DNA of 64,000 nucleotides from Opeltia flavorubescens. Lineage: Eukaryota > Ascomycota > Lecanoromycetes > Teloschistales > Teloschistaceae. The stretch lies in NCBI GenBank assembly GCA_000442125.1, contig KE546982.1, positions 449,392 to 513,391 on the forward strand. The letters run 5' to 3'. Positions 8,580-20,439 of the stretch are shown here, piece after piece. Positions within the stretch are counted from its first letter, which is position 1, and each line of letters opens with the position of its first letter. A program made the translations under genes and the position numbers. Under the pieces are notes generated by a model. The model did not search any database, had not been told where the DNA came from, and saw only the letters and a program-made list of their open reading frames with translations.

Positions 8580-10600
8580 CAGGAGAAGTTATAAGATGTG
8601 GTAAGTAAATGTGGAACGCCCTAGTCTCGGAGAAGGGCAACCTTTTCAGGGCTCCCCTGTCAGCATTCATACACCCGGATGGCGCAAATTCTTGCGCAGT
8701 CCCAATCGGGACGTCCAGATCTACAGTGGATATAACCGTTCTCATAACTGTGATTATTGAGACTTTTCGAAAAGCATGCAAATGCCTGCTTCACTGAAAT
8801 CTTAGTCTCCAGGTTCAAACGGCACGGATGAAGAGCCGTGTTCTTGATTTGTTGTAGCCTGAGGGTTCATAGGTATGGATAATTCTGGGAGCAGATCTTG
8901 GACCGCTTTATGTGTGCGATGTTGACAGGTCTGGAGAATTGAAGCTTGTTTCCTTTCAGTCCTACATTCTCGTCCACCTCCCCATGGTGCGTTTTATCTG
9001 AGTCCGATGACTAAAGTCCGAGGCTCTCTCGCGGATTGTCGAGTCTTGTGAGTTGTTCGGGGCACACGGAGGACCGTGGTCTTCATTTGCTGCAACCTGA
9101 GGCTGAGGACTTACAGGCGGGGGTAAGTTTGGGAACACACCTTGGACGGCTTTTAGTATGCGATATTGGACCGTCTGGAGTTCTTCCTGACTGCTTAAAG
9201 CGCGAGCGTTGGCTTCCTCGAGGACGTGTTCTGATTGTGTGATCCTGGCTGCTTGGTCAAGTGTCGCCTTCTTTGCGACTAGCTTTTCTTTAAATCCACG
9301 GTACAGTAGGTCCGAGAACGCAGGCCCAGGCTCATGTGTAGGGAACTTACGGTGATGTTAGTCAATCATCTACCACAGAAGGCTGATTAAGCAAATTGAC
9401 GACCCTCCATCTCCTCGTCATCGCCCGCTCCGATTGTTGAGACTCGACACCGGATTCTGCCAGCTTGTCTGAAACCCTCGACAGACGCTGAAGATCTGCA
9501 GTAACGTTATCCTGCCTTGCGGCGGCCAGGGTTGTACCGGTAATTGTGAGGAAGGAGCTTTTGTGTCTTTGTGATGACAGCTCAACAGCTTCTTGGTTGA
9601 TTTCGAAAGTTTATTCCGACTTTCGAGTTTGTCTAACTCGACTCTGGTTGCTGGGCAGATACGGGATACAGTGATAGTGGTAGCAGCGCAGCAAATTTCG
9701 CTATCTGTTGCGAAAGTCGACCAAGTCTAGCCCTTTTCTTTGTCTAATGAACCGGCGACCGTATATATCTCATGAGCTTGGCGTAGATGACGTGATATAA
9801 ACGAGAGGTACTATAATAATGATACCGGAAGAGATTCGTGATGGACGTAGTCACAGGAGAAAGTCTGAGGTTGTATATAAGATGAAATATAACAGTAGCA
9901 AGACCAGAAACATCACTCCTATGAAAGCTTGGTCGAGAGACAAGTCGGCTGAGGTGGATGGAATGATGGATAAGTAATGTGAGGTGTACTTAATGAAGAT
10001 AAAGGTGTGGGGAAGTATAGTAGAGTTGAAATAAATGCATCAGTGTATGATCGTCAAAGGAGTCGGTATGTGAACTCTGAGAAGGTAATTACTTTTGGAA
10101 GTGCCAGTGATTTCGAAGATGAACTGTATAGGGTAGAAATGAATGTCTGGGTTACCAAAGGTCATCAAGGGTACGGAATAGTTTAAGGACATTGCGGTCC
10201 ACGAGTCACATTGTGCAATTGTAAGATTGGTATCGAAGAAAGAAAATAAGTATTCTTCTATCTGAGATGCTGTTATATACATAAGCCTCCCTCTAGCTGA
10301 TCAAAAGCTCCACCGTTTCTGGCGTATTCGTTCTGCGCATAACCATTATCCTCCGCATGATGTTCATATTCAAGTAGATGCAGATATGGAGCCAGAAAGG
10401 AAAACACTCTTATCTAGCACTTGGAGAGAATTCGGTGAGGGCACATCGCCTAAGTTAGCTTCTGTCGCATCAGCAGTAGGTTCGTCTTTGAGCATCTTGT
10501 CCGAGTCCTAAGCCACCGCTTTACCGCCAAACACTTCTTCGACGTCCACTTGTATATATAGGGCGCGAGGGGGCTGAGTGAGTACATGACGATAGATTCG
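8580..10600. other. Region without a supportable intact gene
   Basis: Only scattered remnants are visible. A minus-strand frame at about 9.85-9.95 kb shares PSFHxSD...LATV and the underlying DNA with 1.49-1.54 kb. Short TATA-like elements lie at about 9880, 10272 and 10550 on the minus strand, the last followed by a 41-codon ORF (ATG about 10499). Nothing here supports a full gene. Confidence 0.3.
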
Positions 10601-10613
10601 GAAGAAGCATTCC

Positions 10614-10928
10614 TCATTCCACCTGATGGATCTGGTCATTGGCTGCGTATATCGCATGGTCCTTCTCTGCCAGTTCTCGTGCGTGCTCTACTGCAATCGC
10701 AATCTTCTCTTCTTCGTATGTCATAACCATGGCAGCTTCCTGCTCATCTCGTCTGTCCAGCTGCTCCTGACGCTCCGTTTCCTCGTCCTCGATTCTCTGC
10801 TCAAGTTGTATATTTTCGTTGGCACGGGCTGCGTTCTCCGCGTTCTCAGCTATGAGCCTGTCGTTTTCTGCCTTCGTCCAATTGGTGCGAACACGGAATC
10901 CCTCCAATTCAGAAGTTTTATAAGCCAA
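10614..10928 (-). pseudogene. Coiled-coil coding fragment
   Basis: An open frame of 104 codons without an ATG at its start encodes a strongly charged helical segment, for example NDRLIAENAENAARANENIQ and a following EDEETERQEQLDRRDEQE. Heptad spacing is evident, so a long coiled coil is likely. Flanking minus-strand DNA at 11.2-11.5 kb carries similar charged pieces in other frames, so this looks like part of the tail of another decayed Ulp1-like/coiled-coil gene copy rather than a complete gene. Confidence 0.35.
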
Positions 10929-11429
10929 CCGACCTTCGGCGTTTCGTAAAGTGTTGGCAGGAAATAAGCTGTGGCAATAGCTTGAATCGCTCTTGCTCGT
11001 GCGCTAGAAGTCTTTGATAGCAGGCATTGAGATTGATATAGTTGTTTGGTAGAAAAGAGAAGATGTTATTGCGATCGAATATTAAAAAAGTGGAAAGATT
11101 TAACAATAATATGTAAACTTGACTCGGCGAGTCATATATACGATAATAAAGAATAGGGCGATTCATCAGCCGCCGCCGATCGGTCCCTCAAGTCCGCCTT
11201 TTGCCGACATCGCTCTGTCCTCCTGCAGAGCTCCTTCACATTTTGATCTCCTGCGTCTCCGCTTTCGCTGCTTCTTTTAGACGTTCTTCACGTCCTTCAA
11301 TTCCGGCGTTCTCGAACATCTCTCGGCAACTTGCCGAACATCTCTTGGATGTCCTGTTGCATGTTCTTCAATGCGTTCGATTTTCATCTAAGACCTTCCA
11401 TTCCACGGCTTCTGGCTGATAAGTAAGCC

Positions 11430-11930
11430 GTATCTTCGTTGGCGATGTCGCAGATGCGACGGGCCAAGCTTGGGTTAAGCATGCGGCTTTTCTGTCATGC
11501 TGGAACTTCAGTCATGGGTGCAGTGGGTGCTTGGACTCGCCCGTCAGAACCTTTGCCAGCCGAAGGGGAAGTGGGTGAACTATTGGGTTCATGAAACGCA
11601 GAATCGCGAAAATCTGTGGTTTGCTGATGATGTGATTGATGGTCTGTTTGCGTTAGTATGTGATTAAGAACCGATCTTTGCTGAGCTGTATCGACTTCAG
11701 AAGAACTCTATGGCGAAGTAACGAGCTGTCTCGATAACACGATTTCAGTCGCTGGCCCCGAAGTTGACGGGTTTGACCAGTGAAGAAGATAACAGGGGAC
11801 TCAGGTATCGAGTACAAATCCTTGTACCAGCAGCATTCGTTGGGAGCCATAGTCCAACGAGTCAAATCAATAAGGGTGGTACAATAATGACGACGACTAA
11901 TGCTGCAGACCACCTTTTCCTATGGGTACT
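11430..11930 (-). pseudogene. Probable remnant of another Ulp1-like copy
   Basis: Minus-strand frames contain LIDLTRWT and DLYSIPES (about 11.80-11.88 kb), which have the spacing of the Ulp1 W-x(n)-D-L and Y-D-S elements. They are followed at lower coordinates by a Ser/Pro-rich linker with HEPNSSPTSPSAGKGSDGR (about 11.51-11.59 kb). The order matches the better preserved copy at 7.0-8.2 kb. Frames change and stops occur. The catalytic residues cannot be placed with confidence. Confidence 0.25.
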
Positions 11931-12049
11931 AGTGTATGGCCTAGTAGTAGTTGATTGGTCGCTTGATAGGTGGATTGGGTTTACATACTTAGCTCGAAAA
12001 CCATCCACAAAGGACAAACATCATTCGTCCTTTTCTGGTAGGACTACAC

Positions 12050-12640
12050 CACTTGTTGGGTGTAGACGAGCTGGAGAGCCCGGGTCAAAAATGGCCCGCG
12101 ATATCACCTCCGGATAACTCTTCCATCATCGCGTGGTATTGCATCGTATTCGTCTCTTCTGATAGCATTATTGATCAGTCGCGAAAGGAGTCCCATTTTG
12201 GGCAAGCTGAGGGGAAATCCAGACCTTGTTCCTGGATCTTCATGGTCAGTTGGTCGAATTTTGCTTCGAGGAATTGGATTTTCAGCTCCGTAAAGACTTT
12301 TAGCCCGGAATTGGCTTTGGTAAGCATTTCATCCTGAGATCTACAGTGCTCAAAGAAAGGTTTACAAGAAGAAATCTGGTGGTGCAGTTGAAAATGAAGA
12401 AAGAATTCGTTGCAGAGCCGAACAAACCTCCTCCAGCATTACTCGCCCCATAACCAGATGTGGCAGTTTGTGCCTCACCGAAAGGAGCTGTCTCTGAAGC
12501 CTGTACTCGTGCCAAAAGCTCCAGCTTGGCCGCTGCCGTTGCCGAAACGTCGACCTTGATTGTAATCCGCCAATCTTAGTTCCTCCAAAGAGAGGTTGCA
12601 GAACATCACAGAAGGATAAAGAAGAGAACAAGAGAAGTCC
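12050..12640 (-). pseudogene. Nup98-like (GLFG nucleoporin) gene remnant
   Basis: At about 12495-12597 the minus strand encodes SLEELRLADYNQGRRFGNG, then GSGQAGAFGTSTGF. The EELR-x-x-DY-x-QGRR-x-G segment together with FG repeats is a hallmark of fungal Nup98/Nup145N-type nucleoporins, which carry GLFG repeats in the nuclear-pore channel. A frame change follows into GYGASNAGGGLFGSATNS, and below 12337 a helical segment with ELKIQFLEAKFDQLTMKIQEQ-like heptads runs on, interrupted by stops. A shared GGGLFG(S/T)A piece links it to the 2.6 kb remnant. No intact frame of useful length remains. Confidence 0.55.
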
Positions 12641-13469
12641 GCCGATCCTGTCTGCTGACCGCTAAGAAACCAAAGAGAAGGACTCTCTTCAATTTCTTTT
12701 CCTTGGGTTCTTGAGCAATCACGGTCCAGTCCAAGATTGGAGAAGATGATACTGAAGGAGAAGTAGAGGTCTAATCTTCGGCAAAAGAAATATAGCCCCG
12801 TAGGATAAGTGAACGATGGCGAAAGGAAAACTTGACGATTTTGAAAGACTGGACGTGATTCGTTGTATATAGAAAAAGTTATTTGCTGAAGCAGACAAGT
12901 GAGATCCTGAATCGTGATTTCGGAAAAGAATCGTATATGGAGAAGGATTGGGTGGGATTATTATAAACCTCGCGTTAGTACGGAGTTGCGGTGTGCCTAT
13001 CTACGTAGGCTACCTAGGCCGAGGGGATGCGATGATCACAGCGTCCCCGAACAACATTGTTGCATATCGGCCATTTGTTGGGCAGTAAACTGCCCATTGA
13101 AATTGGAATGCGAGCTCGGCGGCTAACGCATTGTATCCTATCACTGTGGATAACGAAGTATTCAAGAGAGGGTATAGAGAATCCAAAGATGAGATATAGA
13201 GTGTACCGCTAGTTCGAAGATAGAATCCAGAGATTTTGAAAAGATGTATATAAGAGGAATGGTAGTGCTGATGATAGTCGAGCATCGTCTTTGAGTTTTT
13301 TGATCTCCGCTCCGTATTGCTCCTTCTCGTCTAACAAATTATGCTTTGGGTTCGGACGCGGTTTTTCGCTTTTCGACCTCTCTCTCTAGAGTGTTTTCTT
13401 CCGTCGACTGCTGCATGTTCTGCTTCTTGAGTTTTTCGACTTCAGCGGTCTTATAGCCCACGCTCTGAT

Positions 13470-14660
13470 TCAATCTCTCAATGCTCTTGGGTCTTGAGCT
13501 CGTCTTGAAGCATTTGTTGTCGAGTGCCTTGGAAAGCCTGTCCGAACCTCCCTGCAGGCTGTCCCTTCCGGCCGCCGGTATCTGGATCTCTGCATCGTAC
13601 TGCTGGCTCGGGTCGAAGAAGAAAGATATGAATTCTTTTCCCTTAATGCTACAAGAGCTTGAAAGAGGGAGATCAGAGGCCTAAGCTGCACTCTTTGTTC
13701 TTCGGGGAGGGAAATCTGTTGTTGTAATTGTATGCTGCTTTGACGACAGATAACGAACCGTGCGTGATTGAACAGCAGTTGACAATCCGAGAATGACGGC
13801 ATTTTCTCTTGGCGGCTTCATGGCAAGGCGAAGCTGTCTCGAAGACGATGATGTCTTGACGATAATGATATCTCTATCCCTCTTGAAATCCGCGACATTC
13901 CGCAGGAATCTTCGAAAAAGGTATAGAGTCGTTCATCCAGCCTATCCTTTATGGCCGAAAGACGGACGAGTTCTTGTCGAATCTCGTCCTTGATTATCAC
14001 GCTCTCTTAGTTGGGAGGTGATCATATTACGCGCCGCGTCGTCCAACTTATCCATGGCTTCGATAGAGTCTTGGTTGCGGTGTGCTCTTTGGATCAAGAG
14101 TCCGGAAAGATGAGCTACCGTAGAGACATAGTTGCTCCGATGGCAACAAGGTCCGGAGATATTACCAGGCAATCAGTCATTGGGGTGTCGCCAACAATGC
14201 CCGGATGCTGCTCGTTCCCTTATAAATTGGGTGACGGCTAGGGAGTGATTATGGGAAGAAAAAGGTGGAAGTTGGGTAATCATGGGGTTACCACTTCCAG
14301 TGAAGATGTAGAAGCTCATGAGAGGGTTGGCGAGAATGGAGCTCTTGATATAGTTGATCATGCTCATGATTCTTTCTATAGAATCATGAAACACCATTGA
14401 AATCGATAATACCATCTGCCTTGGCTATATCGAGTGTGTCCATGGCAGAATCCGGGCGGAGGGTGCTCTGTGGCAGTCGTAGTCTCAAAATTGGCGTCGA
14501 TCTGGTCGGAATTCTGCTCGAGCCATTTGCGGAGAAAGACGTCAAGCCCTTGGTATGAATTTGGTGTTAACCTCGAAATTTGTTTAATGCCCTTCAGGTG
14601 GGCAACAAACCTCAGAATCATGCCCGTGTAGAAACAATGCCGTGTATTTGGCATCATTCA
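13470..14660 (-). pseudogene. Decayed coiled-coil/helical coding segments
   Basis: Several overlapping minus-strand frames encode helical, charged pieces. Examples are SIERLNQSVGYKTAEVEKLK (about 13.4 kb), IKDRLDERLYTFFED (about 13.9 kb) and a 93-codon ATG ORF (14376-14657) containing LDVFLRKWLEQNSDQIDANF. Frame continuity is lost repeatedly. They resemble the tail regions of the other decayed copies on this strand. I cannot name a family. Confidence 0.3.
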
Positions 14661-14954
14661 CCGTGTCCCATTGGAAGAGCAATACACGAAACCGTGCCTT
14701 GGCCGATCTCTTCACGATGCATGGACAAAGAATTTTCATCAATGCGGAATTCTGACTCCATATTATAGGACCAAGTTTCCGGCTTCCGGCTTGCTACCGG
14801 AAAGTCCTTTCTTGAGAGATTCTTCACCTGCCGCTGACCAGGAGCATGAAGTAGCGCAGATCATTGTGCCGACCCTTGGGTTGAAATCTTCTCTTTTGAC
14901 GGTGCATGTGGTGGTTGGTGAAAGAGCGAGGGAGGAAAAGGGGTTTGGGCCGAG

Positions 14955-15140
14955 GAAAAGGGAGGGGAGGAAGATTTGTGTCAGGGTTAGGATGGCTCGT
15001 AATTTTTGAGCTCATCTATCAACTCGTTCTCGATTTTGGTACCCTCTTGGCTGTGGTCCAACGCATCGAGGGTTTTAATACCCAGTCGGATCAACCTGTT
15101 ACGTATTCCGACACGAGATCCCCTCTGTGGGATAGCTGTC
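14955..15140 (-). pseudogene. Isolated exon-like frame
   Basis: An open frame starts after an almost ideal 3' splice site (TTCTACTAACGACAG, near 15145). It encodes IRNRLIRLGIKTLDALDHSQ, then charged residues ending DELKNYEPS and a stop. No donor upstream could be matched with confidence. It is a likely last exon of a helical protein, intact or decayed. Confidence 0.3.
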
Positions 15141-15706
15141 GTTAGTAGAAATATATATTCCGTCGCTGGCAGCTTGGCTGGGCCGAGCCACTGTATAATG
15201 CAGAGTTCGTGGGAGCGATGCTTGCATTATAGGAGAACGGCCACCCTTCGTTAGACTCCGAGGCTATCCGGTGTAGCCTCTTCGGCGGCTGCATTGAAAG
15301 AGTGTATAGTAGATAGCACACAGCTCTTCACTCCACTGTACAGAGACAGACCATTCGAAACACTCGGTGATTCGGGCAGGACTGGATCTTAACTTCCTTT
15401 GTCGACTGCCCAATGTCATGCTTTGCTTGCTGTCTGACGCTATTATCGAGGTTCTCTTGCGACTCGATAGGATCTTCCACATTTTTCCAAGAATTTATCC
15501 CAGCTAAAGATCAGAGTTAGATCAAAAGTGGCACCAATGATCATAACGATTTTCTTGGAGAAAGCCAGGATATTAGCAATATCCTGCAGCTTGCGGTTTT
15601 CATCCTGTCTCGCTCGAACAATCTGCAGTGTACAGTATTGGGATGCTGACGGGCCTCGCTGATGAGACCCGCAAATTCTTGTGTTCTCCATTTACGTTCA
15701 GGTCAG

Positions 15707-16053
15707 CTAGCTAAAAGAACGCTCGACGGATGAAGCATTCCAGTAACAAGATGTTGCCACGAATGTAAGGAGCACAAGGGAGATCGACTTCCAAATTGCG
15801 CGACATCCTCCTTCTGCATGACCAGCCTCTACGTATTCTTGTGAGACCGACCCTTACGTCGTTTCAGCTCTCGCCCGAGGGTGAGAAACGCTCCTTCGCC
15901 CGTCTGCGGCGCGTCAGGGGTTGTGACGAGACATGAAAAATGTATATTTGAGGAAATCGAAATATAAATGTCCAAAGACACTATAGTGAAGAAAATTCTG
16001 ATAATATAGAAATCCGAAAGAAAGAATTCCGGAAGAAGCATTGGCTGAGTCAT
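15707..16053 (-). CDS. Two-exon small membrane protein
   Basis: A TATA box at 16085-16092 and a CT-rich leader precede ATG 16053. Exon 1 (15858-16053) encodes MTQPMLLPEFFLSDFYIIRI and a following hydrophobic stretch, then a polar segment with TPDAPQTGEG and a basic end. It stops at a GTAAGG donor in phase 1. Exon 2 (15707-15813), after a 44-nt intron ending ATGCAG, encodes a second helix (ISLVLLTFVATSCYW) and a short tail. The spliced frame is exactly 101 codons including stop. The intron is at the short end for fungi. Product about 100 residues, probably two membrane passes, function unknown. Confidence 0.45.
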
Positions 16054-16082
16054 GAAAGTATGAGAAATGAATGATAAGAATG

Positions 16083-16094
16083 ATGTATATACGG
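16083..16094 (-). promoter_or_regulatory. TATA box of the 15.7-16.05 kb gene
   Basis: GTATATAC on the minus strand, about 35 bp upstream of ATG 16053, followed by a pyrimidine-rich leader. Similar TATATACA elements occur upstream of other minus-strand candidates in this window. Confidence 0.4.
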
Positions 16095-16249
16095 GGGTGA
16101 TGATGTGAAATGTGATGATGATGATGATGATGGCGATGGGCAAAACCGAGGAAGAGTGCCACAGCCAGAAAAAGGAGGCGTAATAGCCAAGCCGAGTAGC
16201 TGAATAGGATGTTGAGGATGTGCATGCTTGCTGATTTCTACAGCTTTGG

Positions 16250-16660
16250 CGATAACCGATAGCGAGTGTGCAAAGGTCCAGCCTCTATTATCGAGACCTG
16301 CCAGATTTGCGGATCTGATATTTTCTATACATCTGCGTGCTATTCTATCCACTTCAGGAACCGCAAGGTTGCTCAGCCCGTAGCTCATCGATGGTTGATT
16401 TTTGCGAGCCTGTCTGCTCTTCTAGTCGCCGGATCGTTGTCTCATGCAAGGCCTCATCCTCAAGTGAATCCTTGGCGGTGGCTCCCTGTTTCTAGGTCTG
16501 AGTCAAGAATGACAAATATCTTCCAAGGTATCTCTCTCGGTGCACACGTCGGCAAGTTTCCATTTGCACTGCCTCGACGTCTTTTTGTGTTCGGAGGTTG
16601 GTAATTCGAAGATCTTGGGACTTGGCGCGTTTGAGATCTCAGTGTTTGGCACAAGCAGCC
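16250..16660 (-). pseudogene. Fragments of an Ulp1-associated N-terminal region and a coiled coil
   Basis: At 16270-16370 a frame encodes NLAVPEVDRIARRCIENIR, aligning with NLAVPADIEHTA of the 7-8 kb copy. Just upstream (16390-16660) other frames encode coiled-coil pieces such as EDEALHETTIRRLEEQ and ITNLRTQKDVEAVQMET. The junction looks like the tail of one decayed copy abutting the head of the next. No catalytic core is visible here. Confidence 0.3.
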
Positions 16661-18790
16661 GACCTAGCATCGAAAATAAGCCGCTCGATGCTGCGGATGG
16701 CTAGCTAGATGCTGAAGTCGATGACTGGTCGGTCGCAAAGAGGATGTAAAGGAAATTTGTCATGTTCTCACCGTCGATGTTGATAAGAAAGTGCGCTTAG
16801 GAAAGCGAGTCCAGAGATATATATGGAGAAGAAGAGATGGGGATCCAATAGAAAGATCAAGAATCAAATGAACAGGTGGCAAGAAGAATGTTCTAGAGAT
16901 CATGTCGAAGTGACGTCTATCATCCACCTATATAATGGTCAAAATCTGTCAGAGGATATTCTCTACCAACTAAATCTTTGCGAATCGATAGGCAAAGAGT
17001 GCCGCGAGCATTGCAAAAAGAAGGACCAGGGTTGCTTGGCCCCAGGACTAAGTGCTTGAGGAGATTCTTGCTCGGAAACATGAAATCGCGTCTACTGCAA
17101 TGGTGGGACAAAGATATAGGCGTGAGCGAAACGGGTAGTACAGCATTCGGATAAGAAGATCGGAAAGATAATGCACGCTTCGAGTTGTTTCATGTAAGAG
17201 GTTGGTCATGATATATACCAAGTCATCTTCGTGAAGAGCCCCGAGAAATGAGTTCCTATTGCGGGAATGAATGTAGTATAGGAGAGCAGGTCATGTCTTG
17301 GGAGAGATTACAAGGTTGGGTTGGTTTGCGATAGAGCTGTATGGCGCATTCATGGAAGAATTCTCGATGAACAGAGTTCTGAATGTAAGAGGAATGTCGA
17401 GGTACAGATTGTATGTGTTGTCACATCAGGAGAAACATTAGACTTGGTTAGACTTGACTAGTAAATCTCTATGGAACCACTGTCAATTATGTGGGAGAAT
17501 TACAAGCCCAGGCATCGGTGATCATACTGAGGTTCATAAGAAAACCGATAATAATGAATAGGACTGCGCCGTACATCATCATTGCTGAATACATGGATGT
17601 AGTATACCATTGAGTTAGTATAGGCATGATACGGCACAGAGTAGATTAAGTGTCAGAAAAAGATTAAAGGTCGCTCGGTGTCAGCAGAAGTATATAATGA
17701 TGGCAGGAGTATTTAGAATGAATGATGTATAGTGAAGAGTCATTATTGATCCGATCCTCGAAGGATATTGACACAAATTTGGTGGATAAGTGACCGCTTC
17801 CCAGATCGTTCGACTCTTCGGGATAGTCTTGAATTGCGCGAATAGCATCATGAACTAGCCACGTGCTGTTGGGTGGCAACTCCCGAGCAACTAAGGAGAA
17901 GCCCGTCTGACATTGTCCTAGATCAGCCCTCCGGTTTCGGTAACGAAGGACCGTTCCCTAAAAGCCGTCAGTAGCTGCGATACCGATATGGAAGTATCAC
18001 ATACAATTGTGGAGTTCCACACTCCGGTCGGCCGCCGTCCTGACATAGTCCCCATTGAAGGCGATCAAGTAGATCAATGTGAACGAAGACCTATCTTCAT
18101 GTCAACACATCAGGTCTAGGAACTTACCTGCACTGAACCAACTGGTTCTCCCCACTTGGTAGGTGTAGATAGACGAGCTGTCGACAAGAATAGTGGAAGA
18201 ACTTTGCAAGGATTAGCCGCAGTCGCGTGCTTCCAATCGACTTCAAGGGATGGGCTTCACACAATGTAATTCCAATGCAAATAGGAGAGGGGTTCCGTCA
18301 GAGGTGGCAGGTATAGCAGCTGTTGTCACTTGGCCTGTTCACTGGAGAGCTCTTTTTCCGGGAAGCCTGCCGATGGTAAGAAGACGCATGGGACAGGGTG
18401 TTCGGGAGCTACGAAAGACAGACGTACGAAGTCATTCTTCGGGGATGGTTTTGTAGCGTCCACGGTGGTAATGTAACAAGTAGGAATCTTCCCTGTGATA
18501 CATTGCCAGGATGGCTCGTTGACGGTAGAATTCATCGATTTCTGGCAAGCTTCCGTGATTTTACCTTAAGTCGAAGGCAAATTAGTGATGGGGTCATCTC
18601 TTGGGGGGGGGGGAGGACGGGAGGGGGACAAACCTTACGCATAGCCTTTGCCTCTCCTACCAGGTCTTGATAAGTATCTGTACGACACTGTCGTATGATC
18701 TTTTGGCAGACTTTCGATCATTATTGGGCCACGAGTGCGGTTTCTCGTATTTGCAGGGGATGGGTTCCTTTGAATCACAATCTCAGGCAA

Positions 18791-19209
18791 TTAACCGAGG
18801 CCCACGCTGCCCCGATACCATGACGCTGGAATTTCGTTGATGACGCAATTTGCCGTAAGGTTCCGAGTAGATGTCGCTGGGAAGACCATCAATACTGGGG
18901 AATTGGGGATCTTACTTTCTCGATCCCACACGTGGTTCATCGCCGTGCTTGAATGCTGTGGCTTGCTGTTCGACCAGCTGGAGAGATCTTGCAACGTCAA
19001 ATATTGGAAGGCCGATGTGCACGTCATCGAATGGACCAGAGAGATGTATGCTGTTACCAGGATGCAGGCGTTCAGGACAATTTGACGTTGGTGAATGCTG
19101 CCAGCTGATGTTGCTAGTCAGTGCCCAGTCGTCTAGATAGAAGACGTAGTTAATCATACCTGGCTACGTGCGCCTCTACACACTGGCAGCACCATTTCAA
19201 CTCAGACAT
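18791..19209 (-). CDS. Two-exon single-pass membrane protein
   Basis: ATG 19209. Exon 1 (19160-19209) encodes 16 residues including WCCQCVEAHVA and ends in phase 2 at a GTATGA donor. A 62-nt intron with a CACTGAC branch site and GGCAG acceptor leads to exon 2 (18791-19097), which encodes IVLNACILVTAYISLVHS, one membrane helix, then a Ser/Gln-rich region and a 40-residue polar tail. The frame is exact (119 codons with stop). A further GTAAGA...CAG of 39 nt inside exon 2 is in frame and could be optional. No domain recognised. Function unknown. Confidence 0.45.
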
Positions 19210-20044
19210 TGGCCAAGACCCTTCCAACCTTTCTGAGCTTCACTCGGCCGTCGGGACTGTTCAGGCTGGAGCCATGGACTGGAAACGAGTGGCAGTACTC
19301 ATTGACGGGACTGGGGATCTAACGATTTGATCGATGCTTGGACTCTTTGCCACTGTGAGCAAGGCCAGGTACAAAAAGAGATGTCTAGCACGACGAAGAT
19401 CCCGTAAAGAATACCGTAGTAGTTGAAGAGGGTACTGCAGATGTCGAAGAACATGCTCAAACTTTGGCCAAGGGCTAATGGTGCAGGATCGATCGCTGCA
19501 GAAGGCCATTTAAATATGCCAATTGATATGGAGAGGTCATTGAGCGTAAGTATGTGGATGAGATATCAAGAGTATGCAAGTCATGAATGATAACGAAAGG
19601 GTAATTCCTTGATAGACTATCTTATAGGTCTGAGTGACATCAAGAAAGAAAGACAGAAAGAATTTAGCCTTCGTGGATATCTGATGAGTTTAAATCAGCT
19701 GACAATTGTTCTCGATACGTGGGGTACTGCTTACATAAGTCATCTGCCATCCAAGAAAGTGGCGGCACTCTTCGATGAGACAAGGTTACTATGATAGCAC
19801 CGTCGAAAAAGTATAGCCGAAGAAAGAAAAGAGTGGTTTGGATAATACTATCGATGATTGAACCTCAGTCGAAGAAGGCTACAGAGGGTCATCAGCTATC
19901 CCACTTGACGGTAATGGTGGAGAAGCTGGCAGCGGAAGTGTGAGACAGAGAGACCATACAGTATACTAGGGAAAGGGAGTCATGTAAGAACAAGATAATG
20001 TATAGAAGGTATGAGATGAGAAGGCAAGACAGTGGTCGAAAGCA

Positions 20045-20140
20045 TTCAAGATTGGAGAAAGTATTGGAAAATGGTTGATGTTGGGAGAATACAGAAGAGA
20101 AAGCTCGGGGGAAGGGAAGCTCATTATATACCCTCCTTCT
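20045..20140 (-). promoter_or_regulatory. Core-promoter-like sequence without a clear gene
   Basis: TATATAATGAG on the minus strand at about 20127 is followed by a long CT-rich tract and CAACATCAACC, a textbook fungal leader. The first ATGs downstream open only very short frames, so either the gene has a tiny first exon or the promoter is orphaned. Confidence 0.3.
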
Positions 20141-20439
20141 CTTGGCACGGGCAAGTGTAGAGCGAGTTCCTGCGAGTTCGTGCAAGCCATGAAAGACTGA
20201 GAAGGGCTTCATGCCTCCGATAATCTTGTTCGTTATTCGGTATTCCTGAGGGTTTTCTTCTTAATGGTCGTTTCACCCTTTGCGTTGATAGTCATTGATC
20301 CAGCAGTCTTGGTCGTCGGATCCATGGAATTAGTTGATCTTCCTATCATTGAAGCTCCGCAGTAGCTGGAAAGGGTGAAGAAACTGATAATTGCACGAAA
20401 GTGGCATAGTTCAACTAACCAGCAGGGCTTGGACATTAT

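Noticed and set aside
16104-16140. Poly-isoleucine/histidine frames upstream of the 15.7 kb gene
   Set aside because: They come from a short GAT trinucleotide run in the leader region, upstream of the better ATG at 16053.
18602-18613. G-homopolymer runs here and near 43804
   Set aside because: Single short homopolymers without repeated spacing. Not enough for a G-quadruplex or slippage claim, and possibly an assembly artefact.
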